A stretch of 64,000 bases of DNA from DATFVA01 sp963711455 (GTDB taxonomy: Bacteria > Bacteroidota > Ignavibacteria > Ignavibacteriales > Ignavibacteriaceae). Positions 1 to 8,515 of the stretch are shown piece after piece (the stretch's first letter is position 1; every line of letters begins with the position of its first letter). Where the stretch lies: contig CAVQEH010000002.1 in NCBI GenBank assembly GCA_963711455.1, positions 248,001-312,000 on the forward strand, given 5' to 3'. The position numbers were made by a program, and so were the translations under genes. The notes beneath the pieces are model-generated. The model was not told the DNA's origin and searched no databases. It worked only from the letters and a program-made list of their open reading frames with translations.

Positions 1-1
1 A

Positions 2-1198
2 TTGTTTGGAGAGATAAGTTTATACAAGGATTACCTTAATATTGCAATATATATAATAGCTTTTACCACTTTTAATAATCTTATTCTAAGTAAACTAAGG
101 GCTGATGATGATTCAGTTATGTATACCCTGTCTTCTGTTGTAAAAGTTTTTTTTGTTGTTGGTTTGAGTATATATTTAATTGTTTATAAGGGATTTAAGA
201 TCGACGGGGTTCTTTACTCCCAGTTAGTCGGAGAAATAGTCCAGATGTTGATTGTACTTCCCAAAATTCTGAGGCAGGTAAAAGTAAAGTTTGAATATAG
301 CATAATTAGTGAGTCATTAAAATTTGGTTTCCCATTAATTTTCAGTGCAATGGCCATAAATCTACTGAATGGAAGTGACAGGTTTATCATTAAATTTTTC
401 TCTGGTGACACAGAACTCGGTTTATATGAACTTGGTTATAGGGTGGCAGGCGTAATTAACATGTTCATTATAATGCCATTTGGTTTAACTTTAATGCCTC
501 TTGCTTACAGACTATTTAAGCAGGAAGGTGATAAAGAGTATTATAAAAAATTGAAAACTTATGTGGCATTCTTTTTAGTTTGGAGCGGTTTTGCTTTATC
601 ACTTTACGGAAAGGAACTTGTTGAACTATTTGCTCAGAGGGAATCTTATTATCCGGCATCTGTAGTTGTACCGCTTATTGTGTTTGCTTACATACTTTAT
701 GGCATAAGTATGATATCTTCCTTTGGAATGTACCTGACAGGAAATAATAAATTTGTTGCTTATATAACATTATTATGCGCCGGATTAAATATAGGATTAA
801 ACTTTTGGTTAGTCCCACTGTATGGTATGGTCGGTGCAGCAATAAACACAGTAATTGCTTTTGCGGCGCTGGACATTCTCTCAAATATTGCATCGAATAA
901 GTATTATAAAATCAATTATGAACACTTAAAAATATTCAGGCTTTATATTATAGGAATCTTAATCTTCCTGGGCTCAGTTTATTTAAGTGATTTTAATTTA
1001 CTGGCAAGAATATTCTTAAAACTGGCTTTAATTATTTTATTCCCTTTTATTATAATTCTCACAGGATATTTTAGAAAGAAAGAGCTGCTTGCTATTTCGG
1101 GTGCTATTAAAAAATGGAAAAATCCGGTAAACTGGAAAGCTAACCTGGAAATGGAAAAATCTAAGACAAAGTCAATTCAAAACAATTCTGAAACTTAA
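2..1198 (+). CDS. Polysaccharide flippase (MOP/Wzx type), 5' partial
   Basis: This is the C-terminal part of a lipid-linked oligosaccharide flippase, which would move undecaprenyl-linked repeat units across the inner membrane. The frame is open at the window edge, so the first membrane segments are missing and no start can be set. About nine hydrophobic segments remain. The motif GFPLIFSAMAINLLNGSDRF is typical of Wzx-like MOP proteins, and the tail is hydrophilic and lysine-rich. It lies 26 bases before a methyltransferase on the same strand and close to glycosyltransferase and amino-sugar genes, which supports a surface-polysaccharide role. The exported polymer cannot be told from sequence. 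Confidence 0.85.
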   Translation: MFGEISLYKDYLNIAIYIIAFTTFNNLILSKLRADDDSVMYTLSSVVKVFFVVGLSIYLIVYKGFKIDGVLYSQLVGEIVQMLIVLPKILRQVKVKFEYSIISESLKFGFPLIFSAMAINLLNGSDRFIIKFFSGDTELGLYELGYRVAGVINMFIIMPFGLTLMPLAYRLFKQEGDKEYYKKLKTYVAFFLVWSGFALSLYGKELVELFAQRESYYPASVVVPLIVFAYILYGISMISSFGMYLTGNNKFVAYITLLCAGLNIGLNFWLVPLYGMVGAAINTVIAFAALDILSNIASNKYYKINYEHLKIFRLYIIGILIFLGSVYLSDFNLLARIFLKLALIILFPFIIILTGYFRKKELLAISGAIKKWKNPVNWKANLEMEKSKTKSIQNNSET

Positions 1199-1224
1199 AT
1201 TGGAAATGGAGTTAATCAAAATTA

Positions 1225-2652
1225 ATGAAGCTTACTTTAAGTCAAATTGAAATGAATGAAGGATTGAACATTGATCCTGTCGGTTTTCTATTCAGGTATG
1301 ATGGCAGACTTTTCAGAGCAATTAATAATTCGCATAAAGAAGGCATTCAATTTTTATTTAGTTCCGGGGCAATAAAAGAACTGAATGAAGCAGACCTAAT
1401 TCCGTTCACACAAATTTCAGATATTAAACTCGAAGGATTTGATTTAGTGCTTGAGCACAAAAAAATTGAAACAGTTACCTTCTCTACCGAATGGTCTTTT
1501 GAAATGTTAAGAGAAGCTGCAAGGTTAATAATTAATGTCAATAGAGTTTTATTTCAATATGATTTTGAAACAAAAGATGCGCACAACCACAATGTTGTGT
1601 TTGACGGATACACTCCAAAGTATGTAGATATAGGCAGTTTTCACAGAAGAAAAAACCAAAAATATTGGGAATGTAAGGACGAATTTTATAGGATATTTTT
1701 ATACCCTCTAAAAATTTGGTCGTCGGGTAACAGTCAGTTTGCAAGAAAATCTTTATCGGATGTTGCCGGTTACATGCTGCGGTATGAATACTCTTTATAT
1801 AAGCATCCGTTACTCCGGATATTTCCAATTAGTCTTATTACGAAAATTTCATATTTCCTCGAAGTGCTGCGTAATTTATCGAAGTTTGATTTAAATACTA
1901 TTTTCATAGTTAAAAAACCTGAACTAAAACGTAAGATTTTAAAATTTATTCATAAGGTTTCTCTATCAGGCTTGTTACCCCACAATGATGTAGACCTCGA
2001 TTACCTGACTTCAAAAATTGATAAAATAAAAAGACCTCATTTTACTACTAAGTGGGGGGATTATCATGCAAATGTAGATAAGGATGAGCAATTCAAAGTG
2101 GGCGGCAGATTTGAAATCGTCATAAAATTAATTAAAGATTACAATATTCAGGAAGTTCTTGAAATTGGAGGCAACCAGGGATTACTTTCAATTGAACTAA
2201 AAAAGTTTGTAGATAAGGTGATCTGTTCTGATTACGATGAAGTCGCTGTAGACAATATGTTTTTGAATGCCAAACGATTAAAAACAAATATTATTCCTGC
2301 TCTTTTGGATATAATGCACCCAATCTATTTGAGCTTATATTATGCACAAAAATTAAAACCACAGATTCGTTTTAAATCGCAAGCCACATTAGCATTGGCA
2401 CTTTCTCATCATTTAATATTAGGACAAAAAGTACCTATTGATGTCATGTTCCAGACTTTCATTGAATATACAAAAGAGTATTTATTTGTGGAGTTTATGC
2501 CTAACGGGATAGATAAAAGTCCGAACCCTGAATGGTATACATTGGAATGGTTTAGAGAATGTTTTAAGAAATATTTTGAACTGATTTTGGAAAAGCCATC
2601 CGTGGAAAATAGAAGCAGAATCCTTTTGTTTGGTAAACTAAAGAGTCTATGA
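1225..2652 (+). CDS. NoeA-like class I SAM-dependent methyltransferase
   Basis: A 475-residue protein with a C-terminal class I methyltransferase fold. The SAM-binding motif I (VLEIGGNQG) is near residue 310, followed by an acidic strand end (ICSDYDE). The N-terminal half carries HNVVFDGYTPKYVDIGSFH, which recurs in proteins annotated as nodulation protein NoeA-like. These act on surface or nodulation glycans, but the substrate here is unknown. The ATG at 1225 follows the flippase stop by 26 bases, so the two are probably co-transcribed. The 3' end overlaps the convergent glycosyltransferase gene by six bases. Family call is fairly secure; role in glycan methylation is inferred from context. 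Confidence 0.72.
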   Translation: MKLTLSQIEMNEGLNIDPVGFLFRYDGRLFRAINNSHKEGIQFLFSSGAIKELNEADLIPFTQISDIKLEGFDLVLEHKKIETVTFSTEWSFEMLREAARLIINVNRVLFQYDFETKDAHNHNVVFDGYTPKYVDIGSFHRRKNQKYWECKDEFYRIFLYPLKIWSSGNSQFARKSLSDVAGYMLRYEYSLYKHPLLRIFPISLITKISYFLEVLRNLSKFDLNTIFIVKKPELKRKILKFIHKVSLSGLLPHNDVDLDYLTSKIDKIKRPHFTTKWGDYHANVDKDEQFKVGGRFEIVIKLIKDYNIQEVLEIGGNQGLLSIELKKFVDKVICSDYDEVAVDNMFLNAKRLKTNIIPALLDIMHPIYLSLYYAQKLKPQIRFKSQATLALALSHHLILGQKVPIDVMFQTFIEYTKEYLFVEFMPNGIDKSPNPEWYTLEWFRECFKKYFELILEKPSVENRSRILLFGKLKSL

Positions 2653-3876
2653 TTGCCGGATCAATTTCTTATATACATTTATGAAATTTTTACAATAATC
2701 AATTTTTCGCAATTCTTCTAATCTGGTTTTTGAATTATTAATATTTCTTTTTCTGAACTCTTCATCACCCAATCCCAGTTTAATTTTTTCAGCCATTTCA
2801 TCTGCTAATTCAGGATTAAAAAGATATTCATCTGTTCCAATTGTATCTGGAAGTGATGTAACCTTAGAACAAATCACAGGAGTGCCATACTGCATTGCTT
2901 CATACAAAGGCGCACTTCCTGCTTCATACAATGTGGGGATAACCACTAACTTTGTTAATTTGTATAAACTAATCAGATCACTTTCTGGAATAATTCCCAG
3001 GAACCTAACATTTTTACTAAGATTCAATTTGTCTATTTCCTTTACCAGAACATTATCATAATATTCAGTCTTGTTGCCGGTACAAAACAGGTTAATTTTT
3101 TGCCCATCGTTCTTCAGTTTATAAATTGCTTCAAGTAGTTTTATATGATTTTTATGCTGCCATGTTGCAGCGGGATATAAAATGAATTCATCAGGTAATG
3201 AATACTTTTTCTTCACGGTTTCAAATTCTGTAAACGAATCCTCAGTAAACCAGATGTCTGTAAAGGGCGGGGGGCATACAGAAATTTTATTTTCACTTAT
3301 ACTAAAATATTTCAGCAAATCATTTTTTATATGGTTGAATGAAACAATAACATGCGAAGATTCTTCCAGGGATTTTTTATTGTTAATTGCCCTGTGTATT
3401 CTTTCCTGTGTCGAAAAATATTCCGGGAAATGAAAGTCCTGCAGATCATGCATCGTGGTTATGATAGGAACTTTTAATGCATAAACCGGGGAATACTGTA
3501 ACGGTACATGTAGCAAAGAGATATTTATACTATTGATTCTCGCTTTATAAGGATTAATTGCAAAGGAAAGAGATTTTAAGAATTCAAATTTTTTTGTTCC
3601 AGACAGATAATTTTTAATCAGTAGATAAGTATCATAAAAATAATAAGAGAGCATTAAAAGAATTTTGATATTCCATTGTCTTCTGTCAATTTCCAGAGGT
3701 TCAATTTTCGGATTATTTAATAAACCTGAAATATCCTGCCTGATCTCGGGTGAATATATTAAACAGATTTTTTCAATTTCATCTGAATTTAAAAGAAGCT
3801 TAAGGATACCAATTGAATATGTAAAAACACCTCCAGCCTTAAGCGTTGAATGATGAATGTAAAATCCTATCCTCAT
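2647..3876 (-). CDS. Glycosyltransferase family 4 (GT-B)
   Basis: A 409-residue GT-B glycosyltransferase, probably cytoplasmic and acting on a nucleotide-sugar donor. The N-terminal start MRIGFYIHHSTLKAGGVFTYS is a GT4-type acceptor-domain opening with a glycine-rich loop. The C-terminal donor domain has the EX7E-type signature EAGSAPLYEAMQYGTPVICS near residue 325. It starts at an ATG 23 bases downstream of the GNAT gene on the same strand, so DegT aminotransferase, GNAT and this gene form an operon. The 3' end overlaps the convergent methyltransferase by six bases. Donor and acceptor sugars are not predictable; an amino-sugar glycan is plausible from neighbours. Confidence 0.88.
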   Translation of the reverse strand: MRIGFYIHHSTLKAGGVFTYSIGILKLLLNSDEIEKICLIYSPEIRQDISGLLNNPKIEPLEIDRRQWNIKILLMLSYYFYDTYLLIKNYLSGTKKFEFLKSLSFAINPYKARINSINISLLHVPLQYSPVYALKVPIITTMHDLQDFHFPEYFSTQERIHRAINNKKSLEESSHVIVSFNHIKNDLLKYFSISENKISVCPPPFTDIWFTEDSFTEFETVKKKYSLPDEFILYPAATWQHKNHIKLLEAIYKLKNDGQKINLFCTGNKTEYYDNVLVKEIDKLNLSKNVRFLGIIPESDLISLYKLTKLVVIPTLYEAGSAPLYEAMQYGTPVICSKVTSLPDTIGTDEYLFNPELADEMAEKIKLGLGDEEFRKRNINNSKTRLEELRKIDYCKNFINVYKKLIRQS

Positions 3877-3899
3877 TAAATATGAAAACCTGTAATTTG

Positions 3900-4376
3900 T
3901 TAGAGTAATTTTTTGTGGTAAATTAAATGATTATTTTTAGGATCAATCCCTGTTTGTTTAAAACCAAAATCTTCATAGATATTTTTTGCGATAATATTTT
4001 CAGGATGAACTTTCAACATCAGTTTTTTTATTTTATTAAGCTTACAGAAAGCGATAGCATGTTGCAAAGTCAACTTCGATAATCCCTTACCCGAGAATTC
4101 TTTTGAGATCCAAACCCCATAGGATGGGATGTCATATCCTTCATCAAATCCTCTTAGCATATAGAATCCCACAAGTTTATTATTAATAGCGATTCCCCAA
4201 AAAACATCTTTTCTTAATCTTGAAAACTGCTCTTTTATACTAAGGTAATCCAATCTGAACGGAATAAAATATCTGGAGTATTCAGAATCTTCTTTTTGCA
4301 TTAAATCAGTCAGTTCATCAACCGAATCTATCCCTATTTTCTTAATTACAAGATCTCCGAAGTTAATTTCTATCAA
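3900..4376 (-). CDS. GNAT family N-acetyltransferase
   Basis: A 158-residue GNAT acetyltransferase. The acyl-CoA-binding region is seen as YGVWISKEFSGKGLSKLT, with the usual Q/R-x-x-G-x-G/A pattern reduced to KEFSGKGLS, and the C-terminal ending matches the RimJ/RimL-like subgroup (NIYEDFGFKQTG). The start is a TTG whose first two bases overlap the TGA stop of the upstream aminotransferase gene, indicating translational coupling. Together the pair suggests that the aminotransferase makes an amino sugar and this enzyme acetylates its amine. That pathway role is inference; the family is clear. Confidence 0.82.
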   Translation of the reverse strand: MIEINFGDLVIKKIGIDSVDELTDLMQKEDSEYSRYFIPFRLDYLSIKEQFSRLRKDVFWGIAINNKLVGFYMLRGFDEGYDIPSYGVWISKEFSGKGLSKLTLQHAIAFCKLNKIKKLMLKVHPENIIAKNIYEDFGFKQTGIDPKNNHLIYHKKLL

Positions 4377-5467
4377 TTAAAAAAACCCCTGATATAATAA
4401 CATATATATTGAACATCATCTCTTTTTAGCTCCGGATAGCTTGGTAATGTAATTCCTCGCCTGGCAATATCCTCGGCAACCGGGAATTTCTGTCCTTTCC
4501 TTTTATAAATAGGCATTGTATGAATTGGAAAAAATATGGGTCTTGTTTCAATCCCGGTGTATTTTAAATGGTCTCTCAATTTATCTCTGTCTTTATATTC
4601 TTTAACAAGAATATTAACCATCCAATATGAATGAAAAATACCTTTTCCTTCTTTATGAAATTCTAATGGCAAATCATTTAAGAATTCATAATACCAATCT
4701 GCAATTTGTCTTTTTTTTGTAATGATCGAATCTGCTCTTTCCAACTGCGCAAGACCAATAGCAGCACAAATATTAGTCATTCGGTAATTATATCCTACTA
4801 AATCATGCCAATATTCACGATTCTTAGCCAAACCCTGACCTTTAATCCGGGTGGCGAGCTGGAATATTTTTTTACTATTGGTAGTGACCATTCCCCCTTC
4901 ACCGGTAGTGATAGTTTTATTTCCAAAAAAACTAAAAGCAGCAATATTACCAAAACCGCCAACATGTTTACTATTTAATCTGGTTCCAAACGACTCTGCG
5001 CAATCTTCTATTATATAAAGATTATGTCCTTTTGCAATCTTTATGATTTCATTCATATCGCTTGGAAAGCCGTACAAATGAACAGGCATAATTGCTTTTG
5101 TTCTTTTTGTAATTTTCTTTCTTATATCTGCCGGATCAATTTGCCAGGACCCATATAATGAATCAACAAATACCGGTTTGGCACTGGTATAAGTTATTGC
5201 ATTTGCAGAAGCAATATATGTTAAGGTTGGAACTATAACCTCATCATCTTTTCCTATTCCAAGAGCTAATAGTGTCAGGTGTAATGCAATTGTTCCGTTA
5301 GGAACAGCAATGGCGTATTTTATGTTAGTATATTTCGCAAATTTTGATTCAAATTCAGAAATGTATTTTCCTTTTGAAGAAATCCAGGTGGAATCCAGGC
5401 ATTCATTAACGTATTTCTTTTCATTTCCATTAAGTGATGGTTGATAAACGGGATATTTGTACAGCAT
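4373..5467 (-). CDS. DegT/DnrJ/EryC1/StrS family aminotransferase
   Basis: A 364-residue PLP-dependent sugar aminotransferase, a full-length member of the family. It converts a keto group on a nucleotide sugar to an amine, usually with glutamate as donor. The catalytic lysine is K184 in FFGNKTITTGEGG, and the PLP-ring aspartate is D155 in IIEDCAES. The N-terminal P-x-Y-x-P-x-L-x-GNE motif is also present. It is the first gene of a three-gene operon with a GNAT and a glycosyltransferase, overlapping the GNAT start. This suggests synthesis and transfer of an N-acetylated amino sugar. The exact sugar (viosamine, fucosamine, perosamine or other) is undetermined. Confidence 0.92.
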   Translation of the reverse strand: MLYKYPVYQPSLNGNEKKYVNECLDSTWISSKGKYISEFESKFAKYTNIKYAIAVPNGTIALHLTLLALGIGKDDEVIVPTLTYIASANAITYTSAKPVFVDSLYGSWQIDPADIRKKITKRTKAIMPVHLYGFPSDMNEIIKIAKGHNLYIIEDCAESFGTRLNSKHVGGFGNIAAFSFFGNKTITTGEGGMVTTNSKKIFQLATRIKGQGLAKNREYWHDLVGYNYRMTNICAAIGLAQLERADSIITKKRQIADWYYEFLNDLPLEFHKEGKGIFHSYWMVNILVKEYKDRDKLRDHLKYTGIETRPIFFPIHTMPIYKRKGQKFPVAEDIARRGITLPSYPELKRDDVQYICYYIRGFFN

Positions 5468-5651
5468 ACCTTATATAACTTTTTAAAAAATTTAAATTTA
5501 TGGGTAACTAATATAGTAAATGTGCAAATGCCTTCAACCTGAAGACCATGAAAATACCAAGAAAATCAGTAGATGTGCATTTTATTCAAAATTGAGAATT
5601 TATGCTCCATTTAACAGTAAATTCTATATTTATTAAATTTTATAATTTCGT

Positions 5652-5675
5652 GTTGGGTCATAATAAAAGGTAACC
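5652..5675 (+). repeat. IS left terminal inverted repeat
   Basis: 24 bases, pairing with 6996-7018 in inverted orientation. The outer 14 bases are identical and the inner GGTAACC is conserved after a one-base length difference. Confidence 0.85.
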
Positions 5676-5770
5676 GTAGAATAATAAAAAAATATATAAA
5701 TAAACAAGGGTAGAAAAGAAAAAATAAGGGATATGAAAGATAATAAAGGGGATCTAAAGGTAAAGCTTTG

Positions 5771-5811
5771 AAGCTAAGCGAAGTGAGGCGTAGCCGAACG
5801 TAGCTTAGCTT
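5771..5811. repeat. GC-richer hairpin inside the IS tail
   Basis: Perfect 9-base arms AAGCTAAGC (5771-5779) and GCTTAGCTT (5803-5811) flank a 23-base loop containing GAAGTGAGGCGTAGCCGAACG. It is much richer in G and C than its surroundings and lies between the transposase 3' end and the left inverted repeat. Read on the minus strand it encodes SYVRLRLTSLSFK in the trailing frame. It may be an inserted short palindromic repeat or an IS transcription-stop structure; function unknown. Confidence 0.5.
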
Positions 5812-5831
5812 ATTAGAAAATTTACTTAATA

Positions 5832-6975
5832 CGAGTTTAAGAATATTTATAATTTTATTTTTCATTTTTTTCTCAAGTACAAAGGGATCGAGTGAATTAA
5901 AAATTTTAGTAAGTTCTTTTTTCTTTGTTGGATTTAATCTGCTCGGAAACTAGAAGTCTTTGATATGGAGTTCGTGGAGAAGAGAATTTTTTAATAATCT
6001 TAGAGCCATCTCTTTTCTTTTCAATCAGTTTAAAAGAAGGAATAAAGAAATTCAGATAAAGTCTCCATTGACTTTAGATAGAGATCGTTAAGCATATCTA
6101 CAGTTTTAATTTTATCAAATCTCTGATAGCCAATAAACTGTCTTACGTGAGTATAGTTTTTTTCTTCAATATGAGCATTATCATTTTTCTTGTATTCTCT
6201 TGAACGAGTATACTGGACAGGATTTTTTTTATTCGTAAAATATTCCAGCAGCATATAATTGAGCAATTCTCCACCATTATCACAGTCAAAGCCAAGAACT
6301 TTGAAGGGAAGTGCTTTACGGATATTTTTAAGGGCAGCGAAAATACCCGCTTCTACCCTTGCCCCAAACGGCTCTTTGCTCAGTCCAGCCGGATGCAATA
6401 TCAACGATGTTAAGAGTATAAACAAATTGTCCTGACACAGAACTGCCGCAATGAGCAACGGTATCAGCTTCAATAAAGCCTGGCTTAGATTCATCCCATT
6501 GATTTAATTTAATAGGAACCTGTTTTTTGATTAAGGAACCAGGCTTAGTAGTTGAAAGACCAAATTTTCTGTATTTTGATTTGAGTCTTCTGAGTAACCG
6601 TTTAATAGTGCTTGGCGAAATTTGTAATAGAAGTTTTTCCTCCTTTTCATTCAGAGTTAATTTTTTTGTGAAACTTGATAATAAGGTAGCCATAAAGGTA
6701 TAGCTGCTTTTAATCTTTCTGCACAGGCAAGATTGGTTACTACCCATAGATCTTTCAAGAACTCAATGATGGCCTGATGATGATAAATTTTTGGTCTCCC
6801 TTTTTTCTTGTTATGCACGGTCTGTTTTTTTCCAAGAACCCTGATTGCATATTTTCTGATTAAATTTACAGACTGTGCAAAGCTCATCTAGAATTAACGA
6901 TTTTTCTGTTTTGGTTGCCAGGAAATATCTTTTTCTGATCTCAATAAGATACTCTTTCTTAGCTGAATTACTCAT
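5832..6975 (-). pseudogene. Transposase pseudogene (integrase catalytic core, DDE)
   Basis: A single transposase can be assembled from fragments in different frames. It starts at an ATG at 6975 (MSNSAKKEYLIEIRKRYF), then passes through an HTH-like N-terminal region, a linker ending IPLWLP, and the catalytic domain. The DDE residues are visible: D in FIEADTVAHCG, D in GFDCDNGGE and E in DNAHIEEKN. Frame changes are needed near 6860, in the A7/T7 run at 6661-6667, near 6360, near 6080 and near 5915. The downstream limit is approximate, because the last frame runs on through the left inverted repeat without a stop. At least five breaks mean it cannot make an active enzyme unless the consensus is wrong. 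Confidence 0.82.
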
Positions 6976-6995
6976 AGATAACCTTTAATATTCTT

Positions 6996-7018
6996 GGTTA
7001 CCTATATTATGACCCAAC
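6996..7018 (-). repeat. IS right terminal inverted repeat
   Basis: 23 bases, the inverted partner of 5652-5675. It lies about 20 bases outside the transposase start codon at 6975. Confidence 0.85.
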
Positions 7019-7167
7019 GACCTTTTTACAAATCTTTTTCGGTTACTTTATTTATGGTCCAATGCGTAATTATAGTATGCAATAAAAAATGTTGCTATTA
7101 ACAAAAATTTTAATTATTATTTTTTCACTATATATAATTTTACTATAAATTAAGTTCGGGGGCATAA

Positions 7168-8451
7168 ATGAAAAGGTTAATTTCCTTCGTAGTTATTTCC
7201 TTCATTTCGCTATTTTTTTATAGCTGTTCAAATCAAACTCCTGTCTCACCTAATGTAGAAAATGGTGGAATAACATTAAGTATAGATAGACTGCACAAAC
7301 CTGATAATGTAGTTAGTGTAAGCGCATATTTAACCAGGGAAGGTCTTGATACATTAAGCGGCACACTTAATTTGCTTTCTGATACAACTGCAGATATATC
7401 TTTTAATGATATATCAGCAGGGCAGTGGCATTTAAAAGTAGATGCTGCAGATGAAGATACTGTGGTAGTATACTCCGGAGAAACATATGTAAATATATTG
7501 GCAGGAATAACGACAGATGTATCTCTGACACTGGTACCAACTGGAGCAGGAAAAGGAAATATTTATATATTCGTTAACTGGGGCGTCCCTCCTAATACTA
7601 ACTGGATTGATTATCAGTACAATCCTGTAGTATCACCTTCTATTGTTCCTACTTATTCTATTGCAGTTTGTCATCCTTGTGTGTTATATGATGATGGAAT
7701 ATATAAGATGTGGTTTGCCGCTTTCTATGATAATGCAATCGCAAATATATGGTATGCAATTTCTAATGATGGGAAAAATTGGCAGTTAGGAAGTAACAAC
7801 CCTGTTCTTACTCCTGGTTATTCCTGGGATTCACATCATGTAAGTTCACCGAGGGTAATCAAAGACGGAAATAATTATAGAATGTACTACCTGGGTTTTG
7901 CTGATGAGTACGGACCTTGGAATATCGGTTTGGCGACATCACCTGATGGAATCAACTGGACAAAGCAGGGGGATCCTGTTGTCCATTCAGATTATAACGA
8001 ATTTCGAATTCAAACCGGGGATATTATAAAAGTAAATGATGTTTATTACCTTTATTATGCTGTTCATAATTTACCGTACTACCAAATCAGCGTTGCAACT
8101 TCATCAGACGGGGTAAATTTCACCAAATCTGCAAACAATCCTATTCTGATTGTTAATGAGAATTGGGAGGGTACAGGTGTTAAATCCCCATCAGTTATTT
8201 ATGAGAACGAACAATATAAAATGATTTATTCGGCATTTCCTGAGACAGGATTTGGTATGGCTTATTCGAGTGATGGAATAAACTGGACAAAGGATACAAA
8301 TAATCCGTTTTTCGTACTAGATGATGTTACTAATAATTGGTGTCAGGCTATAGCTTATCCTTTCTGGAGAAAATTTAATGATCAATATAGAATTTATTAT
8401 CAAGGTAATCTTGGAAACGGTTATTCAAAAATAGGATTGATTTATAAATAG
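7168..8451 (+). CDS. Surface lipoprotein with glycosidase-like beta-propeller (copy 1)
   Basis: A 427-residue predicted lipoprotein. The signal peptide ends in a lipobox-like FFYSC with the lipidated cysteine at residue 20. Residues 25-135 form a beta-rich N-terminal domain. From about residue 140 comes a propeller with four repeats of the form S-x-DG-x-N-W (SNDGKNW, SPDGINW, SSDGVNF, SSDGINW), each followed by an N-P or D-P strand. This pattern resembles GH43/GH130-type five-bladed propellers. I could not identify a catalytic triad, so it may bind rather than cleave glycans. Start ATG is preceded by GGGGG at 7158-7162. Copy 2 follows after 64 bases. Confidence 0.75.
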   Translation: MKRLISFVVISFISLFFYSCSNQTPVSPNVENGGITLSIDRLHKPDNVVSVSAYLTREGLDTLSGTLNLLSDTTADISFNDISAGQWHLKVDAADEDTVVVYSGETYVNILAGITTDVSLTLVPTGAGKGNIYIFVNWGVPPNTNWIDYQYNPVVSPSIVPTYSIAVCHPCVLYDDGIYKMWFAAFYDNAIANIWYAISNDGKNWQLGSNNPVLTPGYSWDSHHVSSPRVIKDGNNYRMYYLGFADEYGPWNIGLATSPDGINWTKQGDPVVHSDYNEFRIQTGDIIKVNDVYYLYYAVHNLPYYQISVATSSDGVNFTKSANNPILIVNENWEGTGVKSPSVIYENEQYKMIYSAFPETGFGMAYSSDGINWTKDTNNPFFVLDDVTNNWCQAIAYPFWRKFNDQYRIYYQGNLGNGYSKIGLIYK

Positions 8452-8515
8452 GATTGTTAAATAAGATATAACTGATAGATATCACAAACGAAATTTAAAA
8501 TAATAGGATTATAAA

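Larger units (their letters stand above)
5652..7018 (-). mobile_element. Decayed insertion sequence with terminal inverted repeats
   Basis: The element is 1367 bases long. Its left end (5652-5675) reads GTTGGGTCATAATA followed by AAAAGGTAACC. The right end (6996-7018), read on the other strand, starts with the same 14 bases and also ends in GGTAACC, with one base fewer between. The interior encodes a DDE/integrase-core transposase on the minus strand, now broken in several places. No convincing target-site duplication was found in the bases directly outside the repeats. It lies between the amino-sugar operon and the tandem lipoproteins. I recognise the transposase type from Ignavibacteria/Bacteroidota genomes but cannot assign an IS family name with certainty. 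Confidence 0.85.

Noticed and set aside
5611..5865. 84-residue frame on the minus strand at the left IS end.
   Set aside because: It is the trailing end of the broken transposase and runs through the IS inverted repeat into flanking DNA; not an independent gene.
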